Source: Rhodosporidiobolus odoratus (taxonomy: Eukaryota > Basidiomycota > Microbotryomycetes > Sporidiobolales > Sporidiobolaceae). From it: a DNA stretch of 64,000 bases. Below, piece after piece: positions 10,702 to 22,116 of this stretch. The stretch covers positions 682,001-746,000 of the forward strand of contig JAOANU010000016.1 of NCBI GenBank assembly GCA_034387635.1, given 5' to 3'. Under the pieces are notes generated by a model that saw nothing but the letters and a program-made list of their open reading frames with translations, searched no databases and had not been told where the DNA came from. The position numbers were made by a program, and so were the translations under genes. Each line of letters opens with the position of its first letter. Within the stretch, counting starts at the first letter, position 1.

Positions 10702-11110
10702 GTGTGGTACGCTGGCTTTTCTTTTTTTTTTTTTAGGGAAGTTTGTCGCCTGCAGGGTCTGACTTTGTCGAATTGATTCTGCAGGCAAGGGAGGTTGATC
10801 GGGGTGTAGTCGCGGTAGACCGGAAAAGACGTCTATACCGTCAGCATGCTGTGATGTAGAGTGAGAGATGTTGAGAGAGAGACTCGTTTTTCGCTGCTAC
10901 TTTCCCCCACTTTTGACCCTTGTCTTGTTCTGCTCATCTCGTCCCTCTTACTTGCTCGTTCGTGTACACCACTAGCTGCTAGATTCAAATCACTCTGAAC
11001 CAGCACGGTCGCTGTGCGGGTCAGTCGGGCTCACCCTTTGAAGCTTCACCTCCTCCTCATCAACCAACTATCGACAAATTTGCTACGAGAAGAGTAAAGG
11101 CAAGGTCAGC
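10702..11110 (+). other. Intergenic, uL23m 3' flank and annexin-like gene promoter
   Basis: About 400 bp with a T run after the uL23m stop and pyrimidine-rich stretches (10890-10960) typical of promoters in this genome. No gene seen. Confidence 0.5.
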
Positions 11111-14100
11111 ATGGTACGCACTTGACTTATCAACTAGATACACACTCTACACAGCTGACTCGAACCCCTCGGGTGGGTGGTATCGCTGTCCGCAGGCCGA
11201 CACTCCTCGTTCAGCGGTGAGTGAAACTTCGGACATTGGCGCTCTCGCTGAGCCAGACTGCACGGTACAGTAAGCTGACGAGACCTCTGCACCTGTCTCC
11301 CGCTCGCAGCGCATCAAAGCAGCCGCCTCGAGTCCAGTTCGTTCCCCCTCCTTCCCCCCCTCTTCTCCTTCAACTCGCTCGAGCCCCTGTTATCCTCGAT
11401 CTCCCTCTTTTTACCTTCCGCCAAAGCCTGCGTCAGGCTCTACAAGATATAAGGCTGACGCTTTTTGCTGACCCCCAGTACCGCCGATCCCAGGTCGAAC
11501 TCCTCGACCAACTCAACTCTCTCTTCGACTCTCTCCCATCCGGCTCGCGACCCACCTCTCCCCTCCTCTCCCTCCCCGACGGAATCACTCAGCAAGTCCC
11601 CCGTACCGCGCCCCTCCGCCTCCTCCCCGACCTCCTCACCGCCTTCGAACAGAAACGAGGCGTCCACCTTCTCACCGTTCCCGAACGAGAACAACTCCGG
11701 AACCTGGTCGATGGCTTGCCAGAAGGAGCAGGAGATCAGCCTGTCGGGGTGGAGCAAGTCCTTGGTCTGCTCGTCCAGCTAGGCGTGGCAGGTGGGAACA
11801 GCTCAAGCAGTAGCAGCAGCGAAGCCGATGAACTCCCCGCCTCTCCAATCCGTACAACCTCGACCAGACGCCCCGGATCTCCTACCGCCTCTCGTTCATC
11901 CATGCTCCGACCCGACCCATCCTCCGCCCCCTCGGACGGTTCGCCCATCTCGAATCGCCACCGGCGAACAACCTCGTCGTCCTCCCTTTCGTCCATGCAT
12001 AGCAGTACTGGTCCCCCTTCTTCCCCTGCAGGGGCTACCGCCTCTCTCTTGACTCCCTCTTCGGCAGCCCGCAGAAGAAGCCTCATCTCCTCCCTCTCTC
12101 GTTCGTCGCCCTCTTCCTCTTCTGCTTCAAATGCAGCTGCAACGCTCGCAGCGGGAGCAGGAGGGGGTGCAGGAAAGACCCTCAGGAAGAAACGCACGTT
12201 CGAGGATCTTAGTCAGATGGTAGCGCAACAAGGGGGAACTTATCTCGGAGGAAGGTTGGATGGACCGACGGGGGAGGGGTGGGAAGTTGGCAGGGAGGTG
12301 GAGAGGGTTAGGGGGATCGTCGGGGCGAAGGCGTTGGTGCGTCTCCCGCCTACGTCGTGGACTATTGGAGATGCGTCGGGTTGCGTTCCCGTTGGGAAAA
12401 TCGCCCGGAGCTGACTGACGTTTGCTTTCGCGTGCACATTGGCAGAATCGCGATCGCGACTTGGTCAACTTTCTCGCTCCCCTTACCTATCCGCAGCTCA
12501 AAGCATTGGACAGGGCATACCTGGAAAAGGGAAATGGAAGGGATCTGCTCGATGCTGTGACGAGCGAGAAGGCGTTCAAGGGGAATGGTGCGCAGACTCG
12601 TGCTCTCTCTCTCTCTCTCTCTCCTTCTCATACTGTCCTCTGAGGATGTAGTGGAAAGTGAGTGGTGGTGTCGAGCTGACGCTTATGTCCCGCGGCAATA
12701 GTTGAGTTCGCCGCTCGCGGCATGCTTATGGGTCCTCTCGCCTGGGACGTCTGGCTCCTCCAGCGAGCGCTTGACCGTGCTACTACAAATGATGTTAGCT
12801 CTGTCTTGACATATTCGTCACTAGCCTGCTCACTTCTTTCTGTTCGCCGCAGAACCTCCTCGTCGACCTTCTCATCTCGCGTCCTCCCTCCGCTCTCGCC
12901 CTCCTCCGCGCCGCCTACTCTCATCGCTCTTCGCACCTCGGTCTCTCTTCCCCCTCCCCCTCTTCCCCTGCGAGTACCTCAACCAGCAAGTCTCTCGACG
13001 TCGCCGTCCTCTCCGCCTTTTCGAGCAATGTCCGCCTGAGGAAAGCTTGGGAGGTGGCGCTACAGGGGAGGTGGGAGGACACCGCGGCTGAAGATGAGGC
13101 CGTGGGAGGGGGCGGAGAGGTGGATGAGGTGAAGAGGAAGAAGCTTTTGAGGGAGGATCTGGATCAGCTCAAGGTTGCGCTGAGGAGAGGGGGGCACATC
13201 GAGATTGTGTACGGCCGCCCCCATTCCTCCCTTCACACTGGGAAACTGCCTGCTCACTACCGTACTTTGTCTGCAGCGCCAAGATTCTCCTCGCCCGTTC
13301 CCCCACCCACCTACACTCTCTCACCCTCGAATACCGTAGATCCACTTCCAGCCATTCCTCCCTGACCAAAGCGATCAAGCAATGCGTGCCGACCGGGACA
13401 CTGCAGAAGTTGTTCCTACATGCGGTGGAGAACGCGAAGAACGTCGGTGAGGTCAAGGCGGAAGGATTGGATGTGGGGGTGTGGAGGAATGCGAAAGCTA
13501 TTGAGAGGGCGATAGATGTGGAGAAGGGTGGCAGGAGGGAAGAGCTGCTTTGGCGGTATGTGACTGATTGCTGTCCTCCCATCACCATCTTGCGCGGGCG
13601 CTGACAATCGTTTGCCCGTATAGCCTCGTTCGCCTCCACTGGAACCCACCTCGCTTCCTCGCCATCCAGCAAGCCTACAAGCAGAAATACCGAAAGTCAC
13701 TCTCTGAGCGGCTCAGTGCCGCTCTTCCCGTCGGCGCGCTTGCGGACCTCAGCCTCGCCCTTCTTAAGTCCGCCTCGGTTCCCGAGCCTACGCCTTCAGT
13801 GCAGGATCGAGAGCGACTTACGAAACCAAGAGCGCCTTCGATCCGCTCTCGTACTTCGAGCGCGAGCAGTCTTGCTTCGATGCCGGAGGAAGAGGATGGT
13901 ATCACGACCGCTGGTCGGGACAGCGAGAACGATGCGGCCGCGAGCGATACTTCGGACCCGGCTCCTCAGGAATCGTCTGAGCTGGAGGCGGAGGGGGAGA
14001 TGTCGGATCCGCCGTCGCCGAGGTCACCGCCCGCACCGTACGACGACGAAGATAGGCAGGAGCTGGACTTCCCTATGGATGAGGATGCTGAGCGAATGGG

Positions 14101-17039
14101 GCGTCAAGGGACGCCAGTCACTGCCACCTTCTCGACAGCTGCTCCGGACGCGCCTGCTCTCCCTCGTTCTCCTTCCCGTTCGCAACTCGACCGGTCCGTC
14201 TCGTCCGACCGCGAGAACCAGAGTCATGGCAGGTCCTCCTCCCTCGGATTTCGTCAACGCTCCGCACCACTCGACTTTGCCGGTCATCGTCCACCTTCCT
14301 CAACTGGCGGCAGTACAGATAGCACGAAAATGTCCTCCTCCCTGCGGCATTCTCGCCCCATCGCCCCTTCTCGAGCCAAACGTCGTCAAAGCGAAGACAC
14401 GACCCGCCAGCGCGGCGACAGCGAAGAACCCCTCAGTCCCTCTCGCAGTGGCCTTCGTAGCCCGACTCCGTCAAACGGCTCACGGGCGAGTCTGTCGCGC
14501 TCGACCTCTACCAATGGCGACTCACTAGCGAGTTCGACAGGCTCGTCCCGCTCAGCTGCAATTGACATGGGCAATACCTCCGTTATGTCCACCTCCAACG
14601 AATCCTTCATCGGGTCTCCCCCAACCAGTATCGACACGAGCTCTTTCCACCCTACCCCTCTCTCGCCCAATGCCCCACCTGAACGTTCCTCCTCCTTCTT
14701 CCCCGGCTCGACACCCCCTCCCGCCTCCCCGCCTTCTTTCGACCTCTCTGCCGCCGCCAACGATTTCTTCACCTCCTCCTCCTCTCTTACCTCAGCCGGT
14801 GACTCCCCTGATAAATACTTCTCCTCCCTCCGTCGACAAGGTTCCGCAGTCTCTCACCTCAGCTCAGGCAGTCGGAGTGGAAGTGGAGGGTTGGACAGTA
14901 GGCCTACGAGTATGTTTGCGGGAGAGGGAGGGATGGGATTGTCTGGGTCTTTGTTTGGGGGGATTGGGGGGAGTCCGGCGGGACATGGGAGGGATGGGTC
15001 GGGGGGTTCGATGTTGATGATGCTGAGTGGGGGGGAACAGGTTCAGCAGCTTTTGAGGCAGTCGAATGAGTAAGTCGGCTTATGTCTTCCTTGCCGGACT
15101 GACTCTCACTGATTGCTTGCTTTGCAGCCTGATGAAGAAACTCAAGGAGACCGAGGCTCGCCTGCAAGCCAGTGCTAGCGCTTATGAGGAACAAGTTTCA
15201 GACCTGGAGGTTCGCCTCGAAGAGGCACGTTGGTTACTCCTGTTCTTGTTTGTCTCCGTACTGACTCGCAATAGGATCACGCAGGCCCGCTCCGAGTTAC
15301 AATCCAAACGTCGCGAAGAGAAAGAACTTCGAGGGACCGAGAAGGAACACCTCGTCCAGATCAACTCGCTCGAAGCCGACATTGCCAAACTCACCAAGAA
15401 CCTCGAGCGCAGTCGCGAAGCGTATGACAGCATGAAACGCAACTATACTGCGACGTGCGACGAAGCTGAGCGGTTGAGGGCGCTTGTCGCTGAAACTAGG
15501 AGGGTGAGTTCGATCTCGCTGTTAATGGACGCGCAGAGATGGTAACTGACCCCGCACTGTCGTCTACAGGAGAATCGCGCTGCTGAAGAAGCGATGCAGA
15601 ACCACGCCCTCCAAGTCCAACAATTCGACCGCGACCGCGACCTTCTCCAACAGGCCATTAATAAGCTCGAAGAGGACCTCGGTACAGCTCGTCGCGCTCA
15701 AGACTCGCTTGACGATCAGAAGCAGGAGAATGTGCGTCTTCCTCCTGCTCCATTCCTTCCTTTCTCCCGTGCTGACATGTTTCGTGACTACTCAGCTCCT
15801 CCTGAAAGAAACGATTGACAAGCTCCGCTTCGAAATCGAGGAGATGCGCTCCGCCGGTCGCAAGTCCCAGTTCCTCGACGGCGCACTCGCTCCGGGTTCT
15901 CCTGCCAAGTCTCTGGCCGAATCGCTCAGCAAGAGTCTCGGTCGTGAGATTGCGAATCAGATGGCGGCGCAGGAGGATCGCGATTCTTCCGAAGATGAGG
16001 GAGAGGAAACGGCGGGTGAGGAGGATGAGGTCGACGATATCATTGTTACCACCCATCGCCGCATCGTATGTCGCGGTCCAGCCTTCTTCTTCCGATGTAC
16101 CGCTGACCTTTCGCGCTTTTTGTGCAGAAGAAGCGCAGCAAGAAGACCTCGCCGGCTCCGACACCGGTAGTCACGCACGTCGAGACCAACGTCACCGTCA
16201 GCGATGCTGATATCCAGACCGAACCGATTACGACGACCGAGATGGGAGTCCAGACTGACCTCTCGGCTGTCAATATTGACTTGATCGCCGCCCCCGCCGT
16301 CGAGCCTGAAGTCATCGTCCTTGCACCCCCGGCTCCGCCGCCCAAGACGGAAAAGGAGATACAGGAAGATCTTGCGAAGGGGCTAGGTGTCGACGTCGAG
16401 CTGGTCCAGCAGTTTGTTGACGCTTCCAAGAATGGTAAAGCGGCGAAGCTGGTGGCGGATGCTACCACCCTCGCCGCGTCTAGGAGGAGCGGTCGCTGGC
16501 GACAGCGTTTACCCATGGCGCGCGCTCCGGCTTATCTCGTCAACGTGCGCCTCCCCGTCTTGGGCTTCCTTGTGAATCCGTAGCTCACCGGGCTTTTTCG
16601 CAGGCTTTCCCGACCTCCGCTCGCCCGTATGTCGCGCAAATGCTCGACTCTGGCGTCAGCCTCGTCCTCTACTCCGCAACAATCTACCTCCTCGGCGTTG
16701 TTGTACGTTCGTCTTCTTGACCTTGTGAGGGCTCAAGCTGACCGTGTTCGTGACCACTGCCTTACACAGAGCGGCAGCCTTCTTCCTTCGAACCACCACC
16801 ACACTTTCGCCCCCTTCAACGTGATGCTTTCCTCGCAAGACTCCGTCGCTTACAACTCGATGAACTGGGAGGGACTCGCGCCCGGTTCGAGCAATAGCGG
16901 GCTGGCCCGTGAAGGCCTCCCTCGCTTCCTCTACGAGTGCGTTCTTTCTGCTTCCTGCAAAGATCAACTCGTGCTCATACTTCCCTGCCGCAGTCTCGTC
17001 TGGCATGGCGTCCGCGCCACTCGTCGTGTTCCGACCTGA
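11111..17039 (+). CDS. Annexin-like protein with long coiled coil and C-terminal hydrophobic segment
   Basis: Large multi-domain protein. Annexin-type repeats are visible at 12200-13740: LKALDRAYLEKGNGRDLLDAV, GMLMGPLAWDVWLLQRAL, LLVDLLISRPPSALALLRAAY, KILLARSPTHLHSLTLEY and RLVRLHWNPPRFLAIQQAYKQKY. They follow the annexin pattern of a helix ending in ..Y, then GpLA.D...L..AL. The calcium-binding GxGT-D/E loops are poorly kept, so Ca2+ binding is uncertain. Then come a long Ser/Pro-rich linker (13800-15070), a coiled coil rich in Glu/Lys/Leu (15130-15960), acidic and Pro-rich stretches, and a hydrophobic stretch VSLVLYSATIYLLGVVV (about 16650) before the stop at 17037-17039. Start is uncertain: ATG 11111 would form an exon with only that codon, spliced to 11196-11216 (ADTPRSA), and the join across 11310-11480 is unresolved. 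Likely role: membrane-associated scaffold or trafficking factor (inference). Confidence 0.68.
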
Positions 17040-17259
17040 ACTCCTGCGCAACCTCGCGCCCTCTTTCGTCTTTCGCTCGCACTTACTTTATACCGGCCTT
17101 CCCGTACTCGCCTTGATTTCCCTTTGTAGGATTCACCATTTACCAGTTACCCTTGATGCCCCTTTCGCTCGTTCTGACTCCCCCTTTGTTCTGGCTTCGC
17201 CTTCTGCAAGAATACCCCACTGCTCTCCACTGTCAGAATGAGAGACGAAGGCAATGAAA

Positions 17260-18616
17260 GAGAAAGTGTCTATATCGCAGGGGGCGAAAGGAAGCATGTA
17301 TAGTAAGGCTACAACAGCAGAGAAAGGACGAAAGGCACCGACACCACCCGACTTGCTCCCATCACTCCCTCGCTGCGACACTCCGTCGGTTTCCGCTTGT
17401 CTCGTCAGCCCTTCCCATTCGAACCCCACACTTCTTGCTACCCTCAGTGTTCTGCCGTCACAAAGCTCATCGGACCGCGACCCCGAACAGGGGAAGCAGG
17501 AGAGTCAGCGTAAGAGGGTAGAGACGCGTCGGGTGGCTGAGAAAGGTGAAGTCTAAGAGAGGGTCAGACGAAAATAAGCAGAAACAGCAGGATTGTCGAG
17601 GCGCTGCGAAAGGATGGACGCAAGTCAGCAAGACGCGGCCGGAAAGAAGCGAGAGGAACAGACGCACAGATCGTGCCAGCGCAAGCTACCCGGGCACACA
17701 TCACCGCTTAACATACAACTTCAGCCGCCGAACCCGCAGCGGCATCTTGGCGCAAGAATTCGAAGAGGTCAAACTCCTCGCCCGCAGGCTGGTCGAAGAC
17801 CGGGAACGTCGGTTGCGGGTCGAAAGCGCCGAGGTCAAGTCCCTCTGCCCAATCTGACCAAGCTTGAGCGACGACGTTGCCATCGAAAGAGGCGGCAGGG
17901 ACGGGACCTTGATCGATGACAGGATCTGGTGCAGAGTCGGACCGGAAAGAGGGAGCGTCGAGGGAGGAGAAGGAGAGGTCGAAAGGGAGGAGGTCGGAAG
18001 AAAGGTCGAAGGAAGACGAGTTGATGACGGGTGAGACAGCTTCCGCTGCAGGGATGATTCAACCTCGCGTGCTACGAGGCGAGAGCTGTCCGTCTCCATC
18101 ATTGATGTCGATTCCTTCGATTCTTCCGCCTTCTCCTGCTTAATTTCGACCAGCGCCGTGGCCTGCGTCCCCAGTGATGCCGCTCCTGCCGATGCCGAGC
18201 TCAACAATTGCTCGAGTCGCCCGAACTTGGATTCAAGGGCGGAAAGACGGATTTTAAGTGCCTGCGACTGGAGTTTCTCGAGGGAGAGTTGCGTCTTGAG
18301 GGCCTCATTCTCTTCCCTGAGCTGTGCCGACGCCGAGTCATCCGCTGGTGGTGCTGTTGACGGGACGAGGACGGATGAGGTAGAAATGGCGAGTTGTGCT
18401 TCAAGTTCCGCGACGCGAGTTTCGAGGTACTGTGCCTGGTTCTTCTTGCGATCGCGTGAGACTTGGGCGGCGACTGTGCGTAAAAGAGGTAAGTAAGGTC
18501 ACAGAGAATCGAGCTGAGGAAATGCACTTACTGCGATTCCTCTCCATCCTCGCCGTTTTCTTTGCGGCTTTTTCGGCGGCCGTGGAACGAGGCGCGCGCC
18601 TCTTTGTCGGTGGCTG
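17260..18616 (-). repeat. Right arm of inverted duplication carrying HAC1
   Basis: Reverse-complement partner of 1-1375. Open-frame limits mirror exactly about the sum 18616 (for example 409/18207 and 1149/17467). The HAC1 gene continues past 18616 to its start at 18751, so the duplication probably extends beyond what the window shows of the left arm. Relative to the left arm this copy lacks about 19 nt near 17320. The arms point inward across about 15.9 kb. Confidence 0.93.
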
Positions 18617-18751
18617 GCCTATCGACTCTTCGTCTTCAGGTAGAGCTGTCCGCTTTGATGTCCTCGACGAGGTGGAAGCTTGCGAGGGGGAAGAAGGAGA
18701 CATGCAAGGAAGGGCTGGGAGATGGAAGAAGGAAGGCGAGAGTGCGTCCAT
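17708..18751 (-). CDS. HAC1: HAC1/XBP1-type bZIP transcription factor, copy 2 (complete)
   Basis: Complete unfolded-protein-response regulator. Model: exon 18532-18751 (ATG 18751, MDALSPSFFHLPALP), spliceosomal intron 18474-18531 (GTAAGT donor), exon 18072-18473, IRE1-type intron 18049-18071, exon 17708-18048. Spliced length is 963 nt = 320 residues. Without the IRE1 step the frame stays open to 17701, giving 330 residues with an unrelated tail. Domains: Ser/Thr-rich N-terminus, basic region KKTARMERNRIAAQVSRDRKK spanning the first intron, leucine zipper, a Lys/Glu-rich linker (EIKQEKAEESKE), then the acidic C-terminus reached only after splicing. About 98% like copy 1, with a handful of substitutions (for example DQRAGEE to DQPAGEE; CPDAAPG to RQDAAAG). 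Convergent with the annexin-like gene. Confidence 0.92.
18049..18071 (-). other. Predicted 23-nt unconventional (IRE1-type) intron, copy 2
   Basis: Mirror of 545-567. The 5' hairpin (CCTCG stem, TAGCACG loop) is identical to copy 1. In the 3' hairpin one intronic base differs (T in copy 1, C here). It stands opposite a G, so pairing improves from wobble to Watson-Crick while the loop CTGCAGC is unchanged. Confidence 0.75.
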
Positions 18752-19204
18752 GGTGCTGAGTGAGAGTGTAAGCTTGCCCTTAACGGGCGTGAGAGATCGA
18801 CAGAGTTCAAGAGTGATGCGTGGAAGATGTGAATGTGCGACGTGGAACTTTGGGAAAGCGATGAGACAAGATTACCATTCTACAATACAAACCCAAGATT
18901 GATGCTCATCTGTATTCGGCTATTTCTCCCTTTTCTGGCCTTCTCAACTCGGCTGACATTCCCTCCGACGCTGTCGGACCTGCCGCACATGCCGCGAACA
19001 GCCCAGTCGTCGGCAACTCGAGGCAGTCCCAGCTTGTGCTGGACGAAATCGGGGCGAAGAAGCCGCTTTGCAGTGAAGTTGTTCTCCCAGTTACTCTTTA
19101 GTCACTCTCGACCCTGCAGCGACGCATGGATCAAGTCAGGCGGTGACTCACGCACACAAGGGTGTATCGCTAGACGTAAGAAAAGCGGCGAAAGGAAAAC
19201 ACCA
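18752..19204. other. HAC1 copy 2 upstream region
   Basis: About 450 bp upstream of the HAC1 start. It should contain promoter and 5' UTR. I see no coding signal and could not identify a defined UPR element. Confidence 0.4.
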
Positions 19205-19599
19205 CTAAGGAGTCGAGGTTATACAAGCTTGCGGCCGAAGGGCCCAGTAATGCGGCTGAAGAGGTGCAGCTTGAACGCTGTGGGCAACGGCACGATGGCT
19301 GATGGACAGCCGCGTCAGCTGTAAAGCTTTATTCGGGCAGAAGCGTAACAGAAGGACGGACCGCCAGTCATGCAAGCGAGGAAGGGCCTCTGCGACGGTC
19401 CGGGAACCATCTTCCAGGTCACTACCCTTCCAGAACACTTCTGCAGCAGCCGCAGCGCGTGGCCTGCTCAACTCGTAGTCAGTACGACAGGTTGATTGGT
19501 CAAACTTGAGAGCAAGGCGCACCAAACGACCGAATCGAGGTTCTCTTTGCTTATTTGCTCCGTCCACAGCAAGGCTTCCCCGCCAAGCACGAGCAGCTT
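19205..19599 (-). pseudogene. Truncated GH20 beta-N-acetylhexosaminidase (C-terminal remnant)
   Basis: Three pieces in order match the end of fungal GH20 enzymes. 19523-19599 reads KLLVLGGEALLWTEQISKEN..DSVVW. After an intron 19464-19522 (GTGCGC...CAG), 19362-19463 continues WPRAAAAAEVFWKGSDLEDGS...LHDWR. After 19278-19361, VQAAPLQPHYWALRPQAC leads to a stop at 19205. The WPRAaAvAExxW block and the C-terminal LQP..W.LRP block are diagnostic of the family. The catalytic Asp-Glu pair (HxGGDE) should lie several hundred bases upstream, where there is only non-matching sequence and then HSF gene A. So this is a 3' fragment, probably a relic of a gene lost or broken by rearrangement. The remaining exons still splice in frame, so decay is recent or the piece is retained by chance. 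Confidence 0.72.
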
Positions 19600-20009
19600 C
19601 TGTGACACGGTGCGCGAGGTTGCTGACGGGGTTGATACGGCACGAACGTGATGAGTCGAGTCGATCCGAAGTCGACCTTATTCTGTAGCATCCAAAGCGG
19701 TGTTGTAGCCTCTAATCAGACCGAGAGAAGGTGTCGTGCTCGGCCGCAACCCGCGCATTGAGAGATGGTGAATGTCAGACTCGCTGAGACCTGTTCTCGA
19801 AAAGACGGAATTCGTGAGCACGCCACACCCGTCTGCTGTGTTACCGTAGACTAGAAGAGTGTACAATGTTCCGCGGCTTTGCCTGGCATAACAACGGCAC
19901 ACAGCTGCAAAGTGACCTCGTCAATATTATTTACATTTCTTTTTCTTCTTGCCTTTACTACCTCGGATTCCTTCGCTGCGCCTCTTCCGCCTCTTTGCTG
20001 CAATGTACC
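19600..20009. other. Stretch between GH20 remnant and HSF gene A
   Basis: About 410 bp. A minus-strand open frame (19678-19902) has no recognisable domain and does not resemble GH20. The 3' UTR of HSF gene A is expected at the right side. Nothing else seen. Confidence 0.4.
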
Positions 20010-21223
20010 TCAACGCGACCTGCTCTCGACGCTGTACTGCTTCTCCAGCCGACGAAGCTGTCGGGCGCGGCTTGGTCGAGGGGTGAGGAGCGCAAGATTG
20101 GAAGCTTTGTCTCTGCGGAAGAGAGGGTGCGACCAGCCAGAGAAGTCGTTAGCTACTGCTGAAGGAGCGTTGAGAGCGATCCGCAGCTGGGCGACGCTCA
20201 TGCGCTGGAATCCATAAACCTGCACCCAACATCCGGATTGCGAAGGTCAGCCTCTGCAGATTTGCTGCCGGAAATGGAATGCACCAACATTCAGCTGACC
20301 TGTGAATGTCATGTATGAGCTGAGAATATGGAGGTAAGGGAGGGAAGGACATACGAGTGAACGAGTGTATGTTTGCATGTGCAAAAGTCGGAAGAAGGAC
20401 TTTGTTCAGAAAGCGCTCGGTGTGGGCTATGAAAAAGGCGTTTCCAGCTGAGCTGAGACCGACAGAAGGCTCAGGAAGTGGAAGCCTTTCGATGGTAGCG
20501 AGAAGGACTCACTTCCAGGAGAGCACGTCCGATAAAGTAGGACTTGCCAAAAGAGTAAACAGCTTCTGCACGAACGGCTTGACTTCGATGGTGTCACACT
20601 GGTGTTCTTCCTGGAACGCACAAGCAGATCAGTATCCATGCAATCAGCCTCGCAGCTAGTCTGGAGAGCCGCACCTCGACTATCGCCAGCTCCCCTCGCA
20701 ATTGGCTGGGTCTAAAGTCATCGGCCTCGCGGCTGCACCGGTGAAAAGGACGAACTGCCAAGGGCCGATGATCTGACGTGAGGGTGAGACTTGAGTCCAT
20801 CCCGCCGCGCTGGGCTATGCTGTATCTCGGCGTAGCGAGAGTAGCGTCCGCGTTGGAGAAAACTGCGTCCGACCAGATGGCCGACTCGACTGCAGCACAG
20901 AGGTATCCAGAGACGAGCGGGTCGGTTGAGGTAGTCTGAGCGGCAGTGTAGCTCTGCGGAGGCTGTCGCTGAAAGCTGGGAGGAGGGTAGGCTGGAGCAG
21001 AAACAGGAGAAGGGGAAAAAGGTGGCGAAGAAATGGCGATCGCGTCTGCGGCGTCGGGTGGGTGACCATTGTCGAGCTGAGACCGAACGAACCGGATCTG
21101 GAGGGCTGGGAGGAATTCATGAGGGAGTTCTTGAGTAGAGGGAGTTTGAAGAGGAGGAAAAGTCTGCGCGCTTGCCAAGGACGCCCAGGGCGGTGCCTCG
21201 AGGGGAGTCCAGCCGTTCAGCAT
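20010..21223 (-). CDS. HSF-type DNA-binding-domain transcription factor A
   Basis: Winged-helix HSF domain protein, 321 residues from ATG 21223 (MLNGWTPLEAPP). Five exons close in frame: 20675-21223, 20513-20610, 20355-20452, 20289-20299 (11-nt microexon) and 20010-20219. The domain runs from VKPFVQKLFTLLASP (helix 1) through LSWNSAGNAFFIAHTERF and the recognition helix FAHANIHSFTRQLNVYGFQ to the wing FSGWSHPLFRRDKASNLALLTPRP. The N-terminal half is Pro/Ser-rich and disordered. The domain lies at the C-terminus, with only about 20 residues after it, and I see no leucine-zipper trimerisation region, so it differs from Hsf1. Paralog of gene B to its right, same strand. Confidence 0.86.
20289..20299 (-). 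other. 11-nt microexon in HSF gene A
   Basis: Bounded by introns 20300-20354 (GTATGT...CACAG) and 20220-20288 (GTTGGT...TGCAG). It supplies the last two bases of an Arg codon plus Gln-Leu-Asn, the invariant RQLN of the HSF recognition region. Skipping it would break both frame and DNA contact. Confidence 0.8.
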
Positions 21224-22116
21224 CCCCTCGGGTCGCAAACGAGTCTACTATAGCTGCAAAGGCTGTGAAAAGTGAAAGAAGCACGAGAGGGAACACTGCA
21301 GAAGCAGGTTGTCCCGCGAGGCACTGTCTTTTTCTTGCCTTACCCCGCACAACACGCCACGTCGTCATGATTTACTGCCACGCGTTGGACCTGGAAGAGT
21401 CGACTGAAGTCCAGACACGAGAGCTTGAACAGGCCCGCGGAACACAGTGAGGAAGCGGGAAAAGCGGGACACGGACGAGGGGAAAGAGCTCAACATCCTC
21501 TTGCTGACCTCTCGCTCGCTTGCGAGGGCACAGTCCAACAGATGGCATACCGGTAGCGCAAGCCAGAAAGTGCGAGTTAGACTGCCAAGAGCGTCCCGCT
21601 GGGTTAACTTGATCGTCGGCCAAATGGAAACAAACTCACGAAGCAGAAGTCGCTTCTCTGTCCACTCATCCAGCCACAAGTCTCGCCCGAGCTTGTCAGA
21701 ACCCGCGACAACAGGGTGACTGCAAAATCACCAGACATATCGGACCCGAAGCAGAACGACATAACCGAGAAGAGGATGCTCGCCGCTTTATCTTCAAGTC
21801 ACAGCGTCGGATGCCGCTCGAAACAGGGTCGCTGTGGAATGGTGGCTAGGCGATACAGATTCCTAGGCAAGACATGCAACATGCGAGACGTTCAGTACAA
21901 AGAACAGACGGATTGAGTCTGCACAAGACGAAAGGGTGAGAAAGGGTCCTGAGTACTCGACACGACCCGCTGAAACGAACGTACAGGTGACAGATGGGAA
22001 TGCTGAGGAGGCGGTGCAGTCTCGCCGAGCACTGTAGCGAAAGTAACAAGCAGTCAGATCGGCCTAGCTCGCCCGTATGGGCGGGCAACAAGAAGAGGAG
22101 ATACTGCTCACCACTG
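21224..22116. other. Region between the two HSF genes
   Basis: About 890 bp that should contain the promoter of gene A and the 3' UTR of gene B. Overlapping open frames on both strands (21117-21368, 21365-21679, 21846-22271 minus) show no domain I recognise. A hydrophobic stretch in the first is not enough to call a gene. Confidence 0.4.

Noticed and set aside
19678..19902. Upstream part of the GH20 gene
   Set aside because: None of its frames shows the GH20 motifs (HxGGDE, YLD...W) that should precede GGEALLW.
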